A DNA stretch of 64,000 nt from an uncultured Erythrobacter sp. Its GTDB lineage: Bacteria > Pseudomonadota > Alphaproteobacteria > Sphingomonadales > Sphingomonadaceae. Below are positions 9,506-18,859 of this stretch, one piece after another. The DNA lies in assembly GCA_947495695.1 (NCBI GenBank), contig CANLZP010000001.1, positions 1,261,069-1,325,068 of the forward strand. Reading direction: 5' to 3'. The position numbers were made by a program, and so were the translations under genes. Under the pieces are notes generated by a model. It did not search any database. It was not told the DNA's origin and saw only the letters and a program-made list of their open reading frames with translations. Numbering within the stretch: the stretch's first letter is position 1; each line of letters starts with the position of its first letter.

Positions 9506-9748
9506 TCAGGTGCCAAACAAGGATTGCAGAACAGAACGGCGCTGAGGCTTTGATTGGCCTGTCATCTCGTAAAGAAAGTTGGCCAGCACTACCGCCTGAT
9601 TGCGATCGAGCAAAACGGCGCGTTCGGCCAATTCCTTTGTCCCATCATCTTGGGCATGCATGGTCTGCAATCGCAGCACCATACGCTTGCCCAGATCATC
9701 GGCTTTCCAACCGACGAGCGCCCCGACTGACAGTGGATCTTCTATCAT
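9506..9748 (-). CDS. Small hypothetical protein (80 aa)
   Basis: Starts MIEDPLSVGALVGWK and ends QSLFGT; soluble, helical in character, without signal or membrane segment. The ATG at 9748 has AGGGAAA about 10 bases upstream; the longer open frame to 9880 has no good start. It precedes the flavin-reductase fusion on the same strand, and may be co-transcribed with it. I do not recognise the family. Confidence 0.6.
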   Translation of the reverse strand: MIEDPLSVGALVGWKADDLGKRMVLRLQTMHAQDDGTKELAERAVLLDRNQAVVLANFLYEMTGQSKPQRRSVLQSLFGT

Positions 9749-9863
9749 GAGTGTTTCCCTGTGATATGCGACCAACCCGCACAATAACCAATTGAACCCA
9801 GCATGCAATTGGCACACATACGCTGGGCCAAACAGAACAATGACATGATGACAGGAACCATTG

Positions 9864-11006
9864 ATGCTCAACACTGCCAACCGCTTTGCCTATAATGAAG
9901 ATCACGAAGCATTCCGCGACACGGTCCGCAAGGTGTTGGCAGAACATATGACGCCGCATCTGGACAAACATGAAGCGGACGGCATCGTTCCGCGTGAAGC
10001 GTGGCGCGCGGTTGGCGAAGCTGGGATGTTGTGCCCCACCGTCAGCGAGGAAAACGGCGGTTTGGGGTTGGATTTCGGGTTCAACTGCATCGTCAATGAA
10101 GAGCTATGCTATTTGGGCACCTCTGCAGGCTTTACGCTGCAAAACGATATCACGGTCAATTACTTCGAGCGGCTTGGTACCGAGGAGCAACGTCAGAAAT
10201 ACCTGCCAGGCATGGTCACGGGCGACATTATCACCGCGATTGCCATGACCGAACCGGGCGCGGGCAGTGACTTGCAAGGGGTCAGGACCACCGCGATCGA
10301 AGATGGCGATGATCTGATCATCAATGGCTCAAAAACATATATCACCAATGGCCAAAACGCTGATTGCGTGATTGTGGTGGCTAAGACCGACCCCAGCCAG
10401 GGGGCCAAGGGAACCTCTTTAGTCTTGGTCGATGCAGGAACGCCCGGCTTTGAGAAGGGTCGCAATCTGGACAAGATCGGCCAACATTCTGCTGACACAT
10501 CGGAATTGTTCTTCAGCGATTGCCGGGTGCCCAAGACAAATATTCTGGGCAATCAGGGGCGCGGGTTTGTGCATCTGATGGAGGAATTGCCGCAGGAAAG
10601 ACTGTCGATTGCGGTCAGCGCTCAGGCAGGCGCTCAGCGGGCATTTGATGAAGCGGTGAACTTTACCAAGGATCGCAAGGCCTTTGGCCGGACCGTGTTT
10701 GAATTCCAGAACACCAAATTCACTCTGGCCGATCTGAAGGCCAAGCTGCAGGTGGGTTGGGCGCATCTCGATTGGGCGATCAAGCGGCATTTGGCGGGCG
10801 AATTGACCACTGACGAGGCGAGCGCGGCCAAGCTGTGGCACACCGATCTGCAATGGGAAGTGTGCGATACGGCACTGCAATTGCACGGCGGGGCAGGCTA
10901 TATGAATGAATATGCGATCGCTCGCCTGTGGCGCGACGCGCGCGTCACCCGCATCTTTGGTGGCACCAACGAAATCATGAAGGAAGTGGTCAGTCGCTCG
11001 ATCTGA
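9864..11006 (+). CDS. Acyl-CoA dehydrogenase
   Basis: FAD-dependent first step of acyl-CoA beta-oxidation. 380 residues with the three-domain ACAD layout: N-terminal helices, the FAD/substrate motif MTEPGAGSDLQG at about 130, and the C-terminal signature HGGAGYMNEYAIARLWRD followed by RIFGGTNEIMKEVV. The ATG at 9864 is preferred to the adjacent TTG at 9861, with AGGAA upstream. It is divergent from the small hypothetical gene. Chain-length preference cannot be read from sequence. Confidence 0.93.
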   Translation: MLNTANRFAYNEDHEAFRDTVRKVLAEHMTPHLDKHEADGIVPREAWRAVGEAGMLCPTVSEENGGLGLDFGFNCIVNEELCYLGTSAGFTLQNDITVNYFERLGTEEQRQKYLPGMVTGDIITAIAMTEPGAGSDLQGVRTTAIEDGDDLIINGSKTYITNGQNADCVIVVAKTDPSQGAKGTSLVLVDAGTPGFEKGRNLDKIGQHSADTSELFFSDCRVPKTNILGNQGRGFVHLMEELPQERLSIAVSAQAGAQRAFDEAVNFTKDRKAFGRTVFEFQNTKFTLADLKAKLQVGWAHLDWAIKRHLAGELTTDEASAAKLWHTDLQWEVCDTALQLHGGAGYMNEYAIARLWRDARVTRIFGGTNEIMKEVVSRSI

Positions 11007-11053
11007 TCGAGCGCATTTCACCATGACCTTTCATCTGCTAGAAGCAGGCATTC

Positions 11054-13204
11054 ATGAGCAGCCAACCGATCTCTTTGGGCGAAAGTCCATCCGCGTCAGC
11101 GGGCGAGCGCTATTTTAATCGCGAATTGAGCTGGCTTTCGTTTAACGAGCGTGTGCTGGCCGAAGCTTGCAACCAAAACTATCCCTTGTTGGAAAGGCTG
11201 CGCTTCCTGTCGATTTCCGGCAGCAATCTGGACGAGTTCATGATGATCCGCGTGGCCGGCCTAGTCGGGCAAGTTCAACGCGGTATCACGCGGCTCGGCA
11301 TTGATGGACGATCGCCCTCGCAGCAACTGACCGCCATCAGGGATCGTCTGGCGTCTATCTCGTCTTGGCAGCAGGACATCTGGCGAGATCTGCGCGATCG
11401 ACTGGCAGATCTCAACATCCATATTGCCGATGAACAACGGGTCAGTCCATCGGCGCATAATTGGCTAAAGGACTATTTTTTAGAGGAAATCTTGCCGGTT
11501 ATCACGCCGCAAGCGCTTGATCCGGCACACCCTTTTCCCTTCGTCGCCAACGGCGGGATGGGATTGCTGTTTACGCTCACACGCAAGGCCGATGAACAAC
11601 AAATCATCGAAATGATCCTCATCCCCTCTGCCTTGCCCCGTTTTGTCCGGGTGCCGGGTGAGGAAGCGATTTACGTCAGCATTTCCAGTCTGATCGTTCG
11701 GTTTGCCGAGCACTTGTTTCCGGGCTTTTCAATCGAAGGCGATGGTCTGTTCCGGGTGCTGCGTGACAGCGATATCGAGATTGAGGAAGAGGCCGAAGAT
11801 CTGGTGCGGACGTTCCGCAGCGCGATCCAGCGACGCCGCCGTGGCCAAGTCATCCAATTAGAGATTGAGGACGATTTTGATCCTGTTGCCGAGCAAGTTT
11901 TGCTCGAACAATTAGGCGTGAGCGAGGCGGCTGTGCTCAAACGCGATGGGATTATCGGGATCGACGGATTGGTGGAAATTGTCTCCGAAGACAGGCCCGA
12001 TCTGAAGTTTGATGCCTATTCTCCGCGCTATCCCGAACGGGTTCGAGAGCATGACGGAGATGCATTTTCCGCCATTCGCGAGAAAGACATCATCATCCAT
12101 CACCCTTACGAAAGTTTCGAAGTGGTGGTGGACTTCATCCGTCAGGCTGCGGCCGATCCTGATGTGGTCGCGATCAAGCAGACACTATACCGTGCGGGCA
12201 ACCAATCCTCGGTCATCAATGCGCTGATCGCTGCGGCTGAGGCTGGCATTTCGGTGACCGCCGTGGTCGAGTTAAAAGCGCGGTTTGATGAAGAACAAAA
12301 TCTGATGTGGGCCAGCAAGCTGGAGCGTGCTGGGGTCCAGGTCATCTATGGTTTTGTCGACTGGAAGACCCACGCCAAGGTGGCGATGGTGGTGCGGCGC
12401 GAGGAAGAGGGCTTTCGCACCTATTGCCACTTTGGCACCGGCAATTATCACCCAATCACCGCCAAGATCTACACCGACCTCAGCTTCTTCACTGCCGCGC
12501 CAGCGCTGGGCCGTGACGCTGCCAAAGTGTTCAATTTCGTGACCGGCTATGTCGAGCCGAGCGAGATGGAGATGATCTCGATCGCGCCGCTCAATCTGCG
12601 CGAGGAGCTTTATCGTCATATCGATGGTGAGATCGATAATGCGCGCAAAGGCTTACCTGCCGCCATTTGGATGAAGTGCAACCAGATCACCGACAAGGGT
12701 ATGATTGATCGGCTGTATTCGGCCAGTCAGGCGGGGGTTGAGGTTGAATTGCTGTGCCGGGGGATCTGCTGTTTGCGCCCGGGCGTGGTCGGCATGAGCG
12801 AAAATATCACGGTCAAATCGATCATCGGTCGGTTTCTGGAACACAGCCGTATCTACGCTTTTGCCAATGGCAAACCGATGCCGAGCAGCGAGGCTTTGGT
12901 GTTTATTTCCTCGGCCGATTTGATGGGGCGAAATTTGGGACGCCGGGTGGAAACCTTGATCCCCATCACCAACCAGACGGTGCATGATCAGGTGTTGCAG
13001 CAAGTCTTGTTGGCCAATGTGCTGGATAACGAGCAAAGCTGGCTTTTGGATGCAGACGGCACCTACTCTCGCGTCGAGCCGGGCGAGAAGCCGTTCAATT
13101 GTCACCGCTATTTCATGACTAACCCCTCGCTGTCGGGCAGGGGGGGCGCGCTGGAAAGCGGCGGGGTCCCCAAGCTGGCCCTGCGCAAAGGCCGCGCCGC
13201 GTGA
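11054..13204 (+). CDS. ppk1: Polyphosphate kinase 1
   Basis: Makes inorganic polyphosphate from ATP reversibly. 716 residues with the four PPK1 domains: N-terminal RYFNRELSWLSFNERVL, head domain, and the two phospholipase-D-like catalytic domains, including KTHAKVAMVVRR (phospho-accepting histidine region) and CHFGTGNYHPITAKIY. Its TGA overlaps the GTG of the ppx/gppA gene by 4 bases, so the synthesising and degrading enzymes are translationally coupled. Confidence 0.97.
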   Translation: MSSQPISLGESPSASAGERYFNRELSWLSFNERVLAEACNQNYPLLERLRFLSISGSNLDEFMMIRVAGLVGQVQRGITRLGIDGRSPSQQLTAIRDRLASISSWQQDIWRDLRDRLADLNIHIADEQRVSPSAHNWLKDYFLEEILPVITPQALDPAHPFPFVANGGMGLLFTLTRKADEQQIIEMILIPSALPRFVRVPGEEAIYVSISSLIVRFAEHLFPGFSIEGDGLFRVLRDSDIEIEEEAEDLVRTFRSAIQRRRRGQVIQLEIEDDFDPVAEQVLLEQLGVSEAAVLKRDGIIGIDGLVEIVSEDRPDLKFDAYSPRYPERVREHDGDAFSAIREKDIIIHHPYESFEVVVDFIRQAAADPDVVAIKQTLYRAGNQSSVINALIAAAEAGISVTAVVELKARFDEEQNLMWASKLERAGVQVIYGFVDWKTHAKVAMVVRREEEGFRTYCHFGTGNYHPITAKIYTDLSFFTAAPALGRDAAKVFNFVTGYVEPSEMEMISIAPLNLREELYRHIDGEIDNARKGLPAAIWMKCNQITDKGMIDRLYSASQAGVEVELLCRGICCLRPGVVGMSENITVKSIIGRFLEHSRIYAFANGKPMPSSEALVFISSADLMGRNLGRRVETLIPITNQTVHDQVLQQVLLANVLDNEQSWLLDADGTYSRVEPGEKPFNCHRYFMTNPSLSGRGGALESGGVPKLALRKGRAA

Positions 13205-14766
13205 CATTACGCGCCAAACGCTCTGATCGGTCAGGTTCCTTTTCCGGCAATAAGGCAGAACGTGCGATCATCGATATCGGATCGAACACGGTGCGCATGG
13301 TCGTCTATGGCGGCAGCCTGCGCGCCCCGCTGGTTTTGCTGAACGAGAAGGTTGCTGCGCGGCTGGGCAAGGCAATGGCTGATACCGGCAAGCTCCCCAA
13401 GGATTCAAGAGAATTGGCGATGCGGGGCCTGCGCCGGTTTGTTCTGCTGTTGGAAGACCTTGGCGTTGATGACGTCGATACGGTTGCCACGGCGGCGGTG
13501 CGCGATGCTAAAAACGGGGCCGACTTCATCGATCAAGTTACAGCTTTGGGTCTGTCACCACGGGTTATTTCCGGTGAGGAAGAGGCCTGCCTCAGCGCCA
13601 GCGGTGTGCTGGGCGCGTTTCCGGGGGCAGAGGGTTTGGTCGCCGATCTGGGCGGCGGCAGCTTGGAATTGGTGCAGATCGCCAATGGGCAAAGCGATAC
13701 GGCCACGTCGTTGCCCTTGGGCACCCTCAGACTGCCCGAATATCGCGGAGACAAGCCCAAGGAAATGAAGAAGGAGCTGGGCCAGGCGCTAAAGCAAGGC
13801 GGCTGGAACGAGGCAATTAACGCTCCGCTCTACCTGGTCGGTGGCACGTGGCGCGCCATGGCAGTTTACGCGATGCAAGTGCGCAATTATCCGCTGACCG
13901 ATCCGCATGGCTTTTACCTGAATGCCGAAGAAGCAACCAAATTGGCGGACACGCTGGCTGCGAGCGATCCTGAAACACTGCAAGCCATGCCGAGAATTTC
14001 CAGCATGCGCGGCGCGAGCATGCCCGATGCGGCGGTCCTGTTGCAGGCGATGTTGAAGAAATTGCAGCCGACAGGCCTGATGTTCTCTTCATGGGGACTG
14101 CGCGAAGGCTTGTTGTATGATCGCTTGCCTGCGCATAGCAAGTCGCAGGATCCATTGCTGGCCGGGCTGACCGTGTTTGCTGCGCAGCGCGGTGCTCCCC
14201 CCACATTGGCGGCCCGCATCGCAGGTTGGACGGCGGGCGTTGTACCGCCCACCGATTCCGGGTCTGAGCGATTGCGTTTGGCCGCCACCATGATGGCGCT
14301 GGCATCCATGCAAGTGGAGCCCAATATTCGCCTCAACCATGCGATGGATTGGGCACTGCACAAACGCTGGATCGGATTGGACGCCCGTGGACGCGCAATG
14401 CTGGCTGCTGCAGTGGCAGCCAATGGCAACCACCTCGATCTGCCCGACACGGTGAGGGCGCTGGCCGATGAGGACGCGTTGGAGCAGGCGATTTGTTGGG
14501 GGCTGGCGACGCGTGTGGCCCGGCGGGTCGGTGCTCGCTCTCAGCGATCCTTGCAGGTCAGCAAGCTTTCGATAGTGGACGACAAACTGCTTCTTCAATT
14601 GCAAGAAAGCCAGTCCGATTTGTTTGGCGTGCCAACGGAAAAGGATATGAAACTGCTGGCGGGGCGCCTGGGTCTGGATCCTGAAGTTGTGTTTGTGCCG
14701 GACGATGAATTTAACGCACATGATGACAATGACGCGGCATTACTCGGCATTTCGGGACTGAAATAG
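13201..14766 (+). CDS. ppx: Ppx/GppA family exopolyphosphatase
   Basis: Removes terminal phosphate from polyphosphate (Ppx) or hydrolyses pppGpp (GppA); the two activities cannot be separated here, but coupling to ppk1 favours Ppx. The ASKHA fold begins AIIDIGSNTVRMVVYGG, and the second phosphate loop is LVADLGGGSLELVQI; a C-terminal HD-like helical domain follows (521 residues). GTG start at 13201 in the GTGA overlap with ppk1. Ends 4 bases from the convergent yhhQ gene. Confidence 0.92.
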   Translation: MTLRAKRSDRSGSFSGNKAERAIIDIGSNTVRMVVYGGSLRAPLVLLNEKVAARLGKAMADTGKLPKDSRELAMRGLRRFVLLLEDLGVDDVDTVATAAVRDAKNGADFIDQVTALGLSPRVISGEEEACLSASGVLGAFPGAEGLVADLGGGSLELVQIANGQSDTATSLPLGTLRLPEYRGDKPKEMKKELGQALKQGGWNEAINAPLYLVGGTWRAMAVYAMQVRNYPLTDPHGFYLNAEEATKLADTLAASDPETLQAMPRISSMRGASMPDAAVLLQAMLKKLQPTGLMFSSWGLREGLLYDRLPAHSKSQDPLLAGLTVFAAQRGAPPTLAARIAGWTAGVVPPTDSGSERLRLAATMMALASMQVEPNIRLNHAMDWALHKRWIGLDARGRAMLAAAVAANGNHLDLPDTVRALADEDALEQAICWGLATRVARRVGARSQRSLQVSKLSIVDDKLLLQLQESQSDLFGVPTEKDMKLLAGRLGLDPEVVFVPDDEFNAHDDNDAALLGISGLK

Positions 14767-14770
14767 CGCC

Positions 14771-15595
14771 CTATTCGGTTGGTTTCTCACCCGCAAAAGG
14801 AGAGAAATTGGTATCTGTATCAAACAGATCGACGCCTTCTGCCTTCTTGAGCTTAGCGACGACGGCATAAGTCACGGGCGTCAGCGCGGCTTCCCACAGA
14901 ACTTTGAGCAGCCAATTGGTGATCATCACGGTGATAACTGCCTGCGTGCTCCAGATGCCGTAGAAAGCTATGGGATAGAAGATCAGGCTATCCACGCCTT
15001 GGCCCACAATGGTCGATCCGATTGTCCGGCTCCACAACGCCTTGCCCTGGGTCCACACTTTCATCTTCGCCATAACATAGGAATTGACGAATTCGCCCGC
15101 CCAAAAGGCTGTGATGGAGGCCAGCACTATGCGCCAAGTGCTGCCAAACACCGATTCATAGGTTTGTTGGCAAATGGAACCTGGCACCGAGTTCGGATCA
15201 CCCGCCATTTCCAAAGTGTCAGACGCTGCGCAGCTCCATTGGTCAAATGCAGGCAGGCTGACCACAACATAGCTCATAAAGGCCAGGAAGATCATGGCGG
15301 CAAAGCCGGTCCAGATCACGCGTCTGGCCCGGGCAAAGCCATAAATCTCGGTCAGAATATCGCCAATGACATAGCCCAATGGGAAGAACAGAATACCCGC
15401 GCCATAGATGAAAATTCCGTCGGCGGCGGGCCACCAGCCATCGGGCCACCAGCTTACCTCGATAAAGGTCAGCTTGGCCGCACCAATGATATTGGACAGC
15501 AGCAAGATGGCGACAAAGCTTGCCATCACAAAATCGTAATAGCGAAATGAGCGGGGTGGTTGCGTGGTCGCTATCGGAGCGTCAGAATTTTCCAT
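14771..15595 (-). CDS. yhhQ: Queuosine precursor transporter (YhhQ/VUT family)
   Basis: Polytopic inner-membrane carrier for 7-deazaguanine precursors of queuosine. 274 residues, about six membrane segments (FVMASFVAILLLSNIIGAAK, FPLGYVIGDILTEIYGFARA, FWAGEFVNSYVMAKMK). The conserved GDILTEIYG and GEFVNSYVMAK motifs are the basis for the call. ATG at 15595 is preferred; the in-frame start upstream is a TTG without support. Confidence 0.9.
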   Translation of the reverse strand: MENSDAPIATTQPPRSFRYYDFVMASFVAILLLSNIIGAAKLTFIEVSWWPDGWWPAADGIFIYGAGILFFPLGYVIGDILTEIYGFARARRVIWTGFAAMIFLAFMSYVVVSLPAFDQWSCAASDTLEMAGDPNSVPGSICQQTYESVFGSTWRIVLASITAFWAGEFVNSYVMAKMKVWTQGKALWSRTIGSTIVGQGVDSLIFYPIAFYGIWSTQAVITVMITNWLLKVLWEAALTPVTYAVVAKLKKAEGVDLFDTDTNFSPFAGEKPTE

Positions 15596-15655
15596 TGATT
15601 GCGTGACTAACGTGATTTCCAACGCTGTCAAAGCACGCTAATGCCGCCAAGGCGC

Positions 15656-15732
15656 GCGCCCGTAGCTCATCTGGATAGAGCGCGAGACTTCTAATCTTGA
15701 GGCAGCAGGTTCGAGTCCTGCCGGGCGCGCCA
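15656..15732 (+). tRNA. tRNA-Arg (anticodon TCT)
   Basis: 77 nt with encoded CCA. Acceptor stem GCGCCCG / CGGGCGC with G discriminator; D arm GCTC...GAGC; anticodon stem CGAGA/TCTTG with loop CTTCTAA; T arm GCAGG-TTCGAGT-CCTGC. Decodes AGA. Confidence 0.97.
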
Positions 15733-15763
15733 ATCTATTCAATAAGTGTTGTAGCGCAGACGA

Positions 15764-16546
15764 TCAGCCGCGCATGACCGATTCCAGCAGCTCTTTGGTG
15801 ATCGGATATCCCGCATCTTCCATGATGGTTAGCATGGGTTGGCCGCTGCTTTGGTCCACTTTCGGAACGATTGTCCGAACTGGAATCGCTTCGGCCTGAG
15901 CCTTCGCTTCTTCAAAGCTGTTAAACAGGGCCAGCCGCTCAAGATTGCGGCGGGTGGGGAAGATAATCTTGATCTCTTCGGTTTCGGCCGCATCCAACGC
16001 GCCTTGGGCGCTGGTCCAGAACAAATGCGTATTTTCGGACAGGTCAGCCTCGATATCCACTTCGCCCGTGCCCAGATTGGCAAGATAGAAACGCGTGTCA
16101 TAAACCCGGGCAATGTTTTCGTTCTTGGGGTACCAGCGGGCGAACGGGGTCATTTGCGTTAGATCAAGGCTCCAGCCAAATTCGTCCAACACCGGTGCCA
16201 GTGCCTTAACCTCCAGCAACCGCTCGCGAGCTTTGCGTGCGCGCTCGGCGTTGATCTCTCCGTGCAGACCGATGGCCAGACCGGTTTCCTCCAGAGTTTC
16301 CCGCACAGCTGCAATCTGATTGGCGATCTCGTCGACATCGTCAGAACCGGCCATCGTTCGGGCAAGGTCAAAATCCGCCTCGTCCACCCGGCCACCAGGA
16401 AACACCGCCATGCCGCCGGCGAACACCATATTACGAGACCGAATGGTCATCAGGATTTCGGGCGGCTGGCCCGCGGGGCCATTGCGAAAAATCACTATGG
16501 TTGCAGCCGGAATGGCTTCTGGTTGCTGTGAAGGTAGAGAGGTCAT
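15764..16546 (-). CDS. NUDIX hydrolase (NUDT19-like)
   Basis: Hydrolyses a nucleoside diphosphate linked to another group; relatives of this subtype act on CoA or related compounds. The Nudix box is split by an insertion: FPGGRVDEADFD then AAVRETLEETGLAI, the latter giving the RExxEExG metal-binding core. 260 residues. The ATG at 16546 (MTSLPSQ) has AAAGGCGACG upstream; in-frame ATGs at 16567 and 16588 are alternatives. Divergent from the candidate small RNA at 16.7 kb. Confidence 0.85.
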   Translation of the reverse strand: MTSLPSQQPEAIPAATIVIFRNGPAGQPPEILMTIRSRNMVFAGGMAVFPGGRVDEADFDLARTMAGSDDVDEIANQIAAVRETLEETGLAIGLHGEINAERARKARERLLEVKALAPVLDEFGWSLDLTQMTPFARWYPKNENIARVYDTRFYLANLGTGEVDIEADLSENTHLFWTSAQGALDAAETEEIKIIFPTRRNLERLALFNSFEEAKAQAEAIPVRTIVPKVDQSSGQPMLTIMEDAGYPITKELLESVMRG

Positions 16547-16679
16547 CGTCGCCTTTGTGCAAGCCATCGCAGGTATTGCCAACCGCATTTTCGATAATGC
16601 TGTCGGAAAACCTTACAATTTCCGATTTTGCAAGAATGCATTAACCACGAAAATCCGCATTTATCCGAAGGTTGCCATT

Positions 16680-16697
16680 TTTGGCACGCCGCATGCA
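16680..16697 (+). promoter_or_regulatory. Candidate sigma54 (-24/-12) promoter for a small RNA
   Basis: TTTGGCACG-CCGC-ATGCA: an exact TGGCACG -24 block and GC at -12, with ten bases between the invariant GG (16683-16684) and GC (16695-16696). It matches the psp operon promoter at 27956-27971 almost base for base. A sigma70-like reading (TTGGCA, 18 bases, GGCTAT) overlaps it and cannot be excluded. Confidence 0.6.
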
Positions 16698-16707
16698 GAG
16701 GTAGGGC

Positions 16708-16812
16708 TATCGAATACAAGTCTTCAGTAAAGAGGTGGGACCGCCCTGGTCTCTAGGTTCTACCTCCCCAAAAACGAGAAAACCGCCCCACTGTACCCTG
16801 GGGCGGTTTTTT
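16708..16812 (+). ncRNA. Candidate intergenic small RNA, ~105 nt
   Basis: No ORF lies here. Starting about 12 bases after the -12 element, the transcript would fold a stem 16732-16742 with 16756-16766 (11 pairs, two of them G-U) and end in the strong terminator 16779-16812. The 3' side of the first stem and the following bases read ACCTCCCC, a C-rich stretch complementary to Shine-Dalgarno sequences, as in several alphaproteobacterial trans-acting RNAs. I do not recognise the family. It could instead be only a bidirectional terminator of the grxD operon. Confidence 0.5.
16779..16812. terminator. Rho-independent terminator (bidirectional)
   Basis: AAAACCGCCCC (16779-16789) pairs with GGGGCGGTTTT (16800-16810), followed by further T residues on the plus strand. 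On the minus strand the same stem is followed by T-rich sequence and sits 45 bases past the grxD stop, so it may end both transcripts. Confidence 0.85.
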
Positions 16813-16856
16813 CTTGTCCGCAAAAGGGACGTTGTTTTTGGGGTAATCAAGCAGGC

Positions 16857-17189
16857 TTATGAGTCAGCCTTGGCGACTTTCTTTTCGTCCATCAGCTGTT
16901 GCAATTCGCCAGCTTCGAACATTTCCATCATGATGTCGCTTCCGCCCAGAAACTCGCCCTTTACATAGAGCTGAGGAATGGTCGGCCAGTCAGAGAATGT
17001 CTTGATGCCTTGCCGCACTTCCATGTCCTGCAGGACATCCACGCTGTCATATGCGACACCGCAATGTTCAAGGATAGCCACCGCCTTGCTGGAAAACCCG
17101 CATTGCGGAAACAAGGGTGTGCCCTTCATGAACAAGACAACATCGTTGCCGGTGACGATGGAAGAGATGCGGGTATTGATATCTGACAT
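16857..17189 (-). CDS. grxD: Monothiol glutaredoxin, Grx4 family
   Basis: Iron-sulfur cluster carrier/sensor rather than a disulfide reductase. 110 residues with the single active cysteine in CGFS (C30) and glutathione-binding residues in [19 protein letters not shown]. It is last in a zeta-bolA-grxD unit. Grx4 and BolA are known to form a cluster-bridged complex, and their adjacency fits that. Confidence 0.96.
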   Translation of the reverse strand: MSDINTRISSIVTGNDVVLFMKGTPLFPQCGFSSKAVAILEHCGVAYDSVDVLQDMEVRQGIKTFSDWPTIPQLYVKGEFLGGSDIMMEMFEAGELQQLMDEKKVAKADS

Positions 17190-17226
17190 GGGTGATTTGA
17201 CCTGGAGATAATGAAACTGTTGAGTA

Positions 17227-17460
17227 TCAGGTGGGAACCTTGGTCGTCAGTTGCAAGGCATGCAGTGCGCCGCCCATGCGTCCGCCCAAGGCTTCATAGA
17301 CCATCTTATGCTGCTGTACGCGGTTCTTTCCGGCAAATTGAGGCGCGATAACCTCTGCCGCCCAATGATCATTGTCACCGGCCAAATCGGTCAGCACAAC
17401 AATGGCTTCTGGCAAGGCCGCTTTGATTGCGGATTCGATTTCACCGCCGGTCATCGGCAT
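17227..17460 (-). CDS. bolA: BolA family protein
   Basis: 77-residue class II KH-like fold; partner of the monothiol glutaredoxin encoded next. Recognised by [18 protein letters not shown], the [14 protein letters not shown] core and the [14 protein letters not shown] helix with the conserved histidine. Lies between the zeta gene (4 bases away) and grxD. Confidence 0.92.
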   Translation of the reverse strand: MPMTGGEIESAIKAALPEAIVVLTDLAGDNDHWAAEVIAPQFAGKNRVQQHKMVYEALGGRMGGALHALQLTTKVPT

Positions 17461-17464
17461 TGGA

Positions 17465-17788
17465 TCAACTCTCGCTCATCAATTGACGTTTGGCTTCGAT
17501 CGTCTTTTCTTCCAGCATCGCACGGATGTCGCTCTCGCTTACATCGCATTCAGCAGCGGTAAGATCGCCCAGCAATTTGCGGATCACATCTTCATCGCCA
17601 GCTTCTTCGAAATCAGCCTGAACCACAGCCTTTTTGTAAGCGTCGGCTTCTTCATCGGTCAGGTTCATCAGGCCAGCTGCCCACTCGCCCATCAGGCGGT
17701 TGCGGCGAGCGGCAAGTTTGAAGGCGGTTTCGCCATCCATGGCGAATTTGGCTTCTTCACCGCGCTTGCGATCGTTGAAATCGGTCAT
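17465..17788 (-). CDS. ATP synthase inhibitor subunit zeta (DUF1476)
   Basis: Alphaproteobacterial F1-ATPase inhibitor that blocks reverse rotation. 107 residues, all-helical, with the family core FNDRKRGEEAKFAMD at the N-terminus (inhibitory segment) and ARRNRLMGEWAAGLM. Adjacent to bolA and grxD, an arrangement often seen in this class. Confidence 0.9.
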   Translation of the reverse strand: MTDFNDRKRGEEAKFAMDGETAFKLAARRNRLMGEWAAGLMNLTDEEADAYKKAVVQADFEEAGDEDVIRKLLGDLTAAECDVSESDIRAMLEEKTIEAKRQLMSES

Positions 17789-17863
17789 GATGTCCTCTCG
17801 GGATTGGCAATATCTCTAAAATAGGGTGTGCAATGCAGCCCGACAAGGCGGCGGTGCGCGCAA

Positions 17864-18859
17864 TTACATCGTAACGACGACTTTCCCTACGGCTTGTCGG
17901 CTTTCCAATTTGGCAATGGCATCGCCGCCGCGCTCCAGCGGGAATGTCTCTGACACCAGCGGATCGATTTTGCCGTCTTTCATCAATTGGAACAATTCTT
18001 CGACCTGAGCCTTGAATTTGGTCGGCTCACGAGCGGTAAATGCGCCCCAGAACACGCCGCAAATGTCGCAGCTTTTCAGCAAAGTCAGATTGAGCGGCAT
18101 TTTGGCGATGCCGGCTGGAAATCCGACCACCAGAAACTTTCCTTCCCATGCGATCGAGCGCAGGGCAGGCTCGGAATATTGGCCGCCGACAATGTCATAC
18201 ACAATGTTGGCGCCCTCGGGACCGCAAGCCGCCTTGAACGCGTTGGCCAATTCTTTTGAGGCGGCCTTGTCCATCTCGCCCTTGGGATAGATTACCACTT
18301 CATCGGCGCCGGCGTTTCGCGCGACCTGGCCTTTTTCCTCGGTGGAAACGGCGGCAACAACGCGAGCACCAAATGCTTTGGCCAGCTCGACAGCTGACAA
18401 ACCGACGCCGCCGGCTGCACCCAGGATCAAGACGGTGTCACCCTGTTTGATATGTCCGCGATCCTTAAACCCGTGGATGGTTGTGCCATAGGTCATCAGC
18501 AATGATGCTGCCTTTTCAAAGGACACACCTTCGGGGACGGGGAACATACGACCAGCTGGCACCACGACTTTTTCCGCCAATCCGCCATTGCCGATCCCGG
18601 CCATGACGCGGTCACCAACCGCATAGCCTGTGACGCCTTCGCCCACTGCCGAGACAATACCGGCCAATTCGCCGCCCGGCGCATAGGGCCGTTCGGGTTT
18701 GAACTGATACAGATCGCGGATCATCAGCGTATCGGGAAAGTTGATCGCGCAGGCCTTCACATCGACCAGCACTTCGCCCTTGCCTGGGGTAGGGGCGTCA
18801 ATTTCGTCCAGCGTCAATGTTTCGGGGCCACCGACTGCGTGTGTGCGCAAAGCCTTCAT
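17864..18859 (-). CDS. NADPH:quinone oxidoreductase family protein (zinc-less MDR)
   Basis: Medium-chain reductase, quinone oxidoreductase type. 331 residues: GroES-like N-domain ([16 protein letters not shown]), Rossmann motif [18 protein letters not shown], and no structural-zinc cysteine cluster. The ATG at 18859 overlaps the leuD stop (ATGA), fixing the start; the in-frame start 10 codons upstream lies inside leuD. Quinones or other enones are the likely substrates; no specific role is evident. Confidence 0.9.
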   Translation of the reverse strand: MKALRTHAVGGPETLTLDEIDAPTPGKGEVLVDVKACAINFPDTLMIRDLYQFKPERPYAPGGELAGIVSAVGEGVTGYAVGDRVMAGIGNGGLAEKVVVPAGRMFPVPEGVSFEKAASLLMTYGTTIHGFKDRGHIKQGDTVLILGAAGGVGLSAVELAKAFGARVVAAVSTEEKGQVARNAGADEVVIYPKGEMDKAASKELANAFKAACGPEGANIVYDIVGGQYSEPALRSIAWEGKFLVVGFPAGIAKMPLNLTLLKSCDICGVFWGAFTAREPTKFKAQVEELFQLMKDGKIDPLVSETFPLERGGDAIAKLESRQAVGKVVVTM

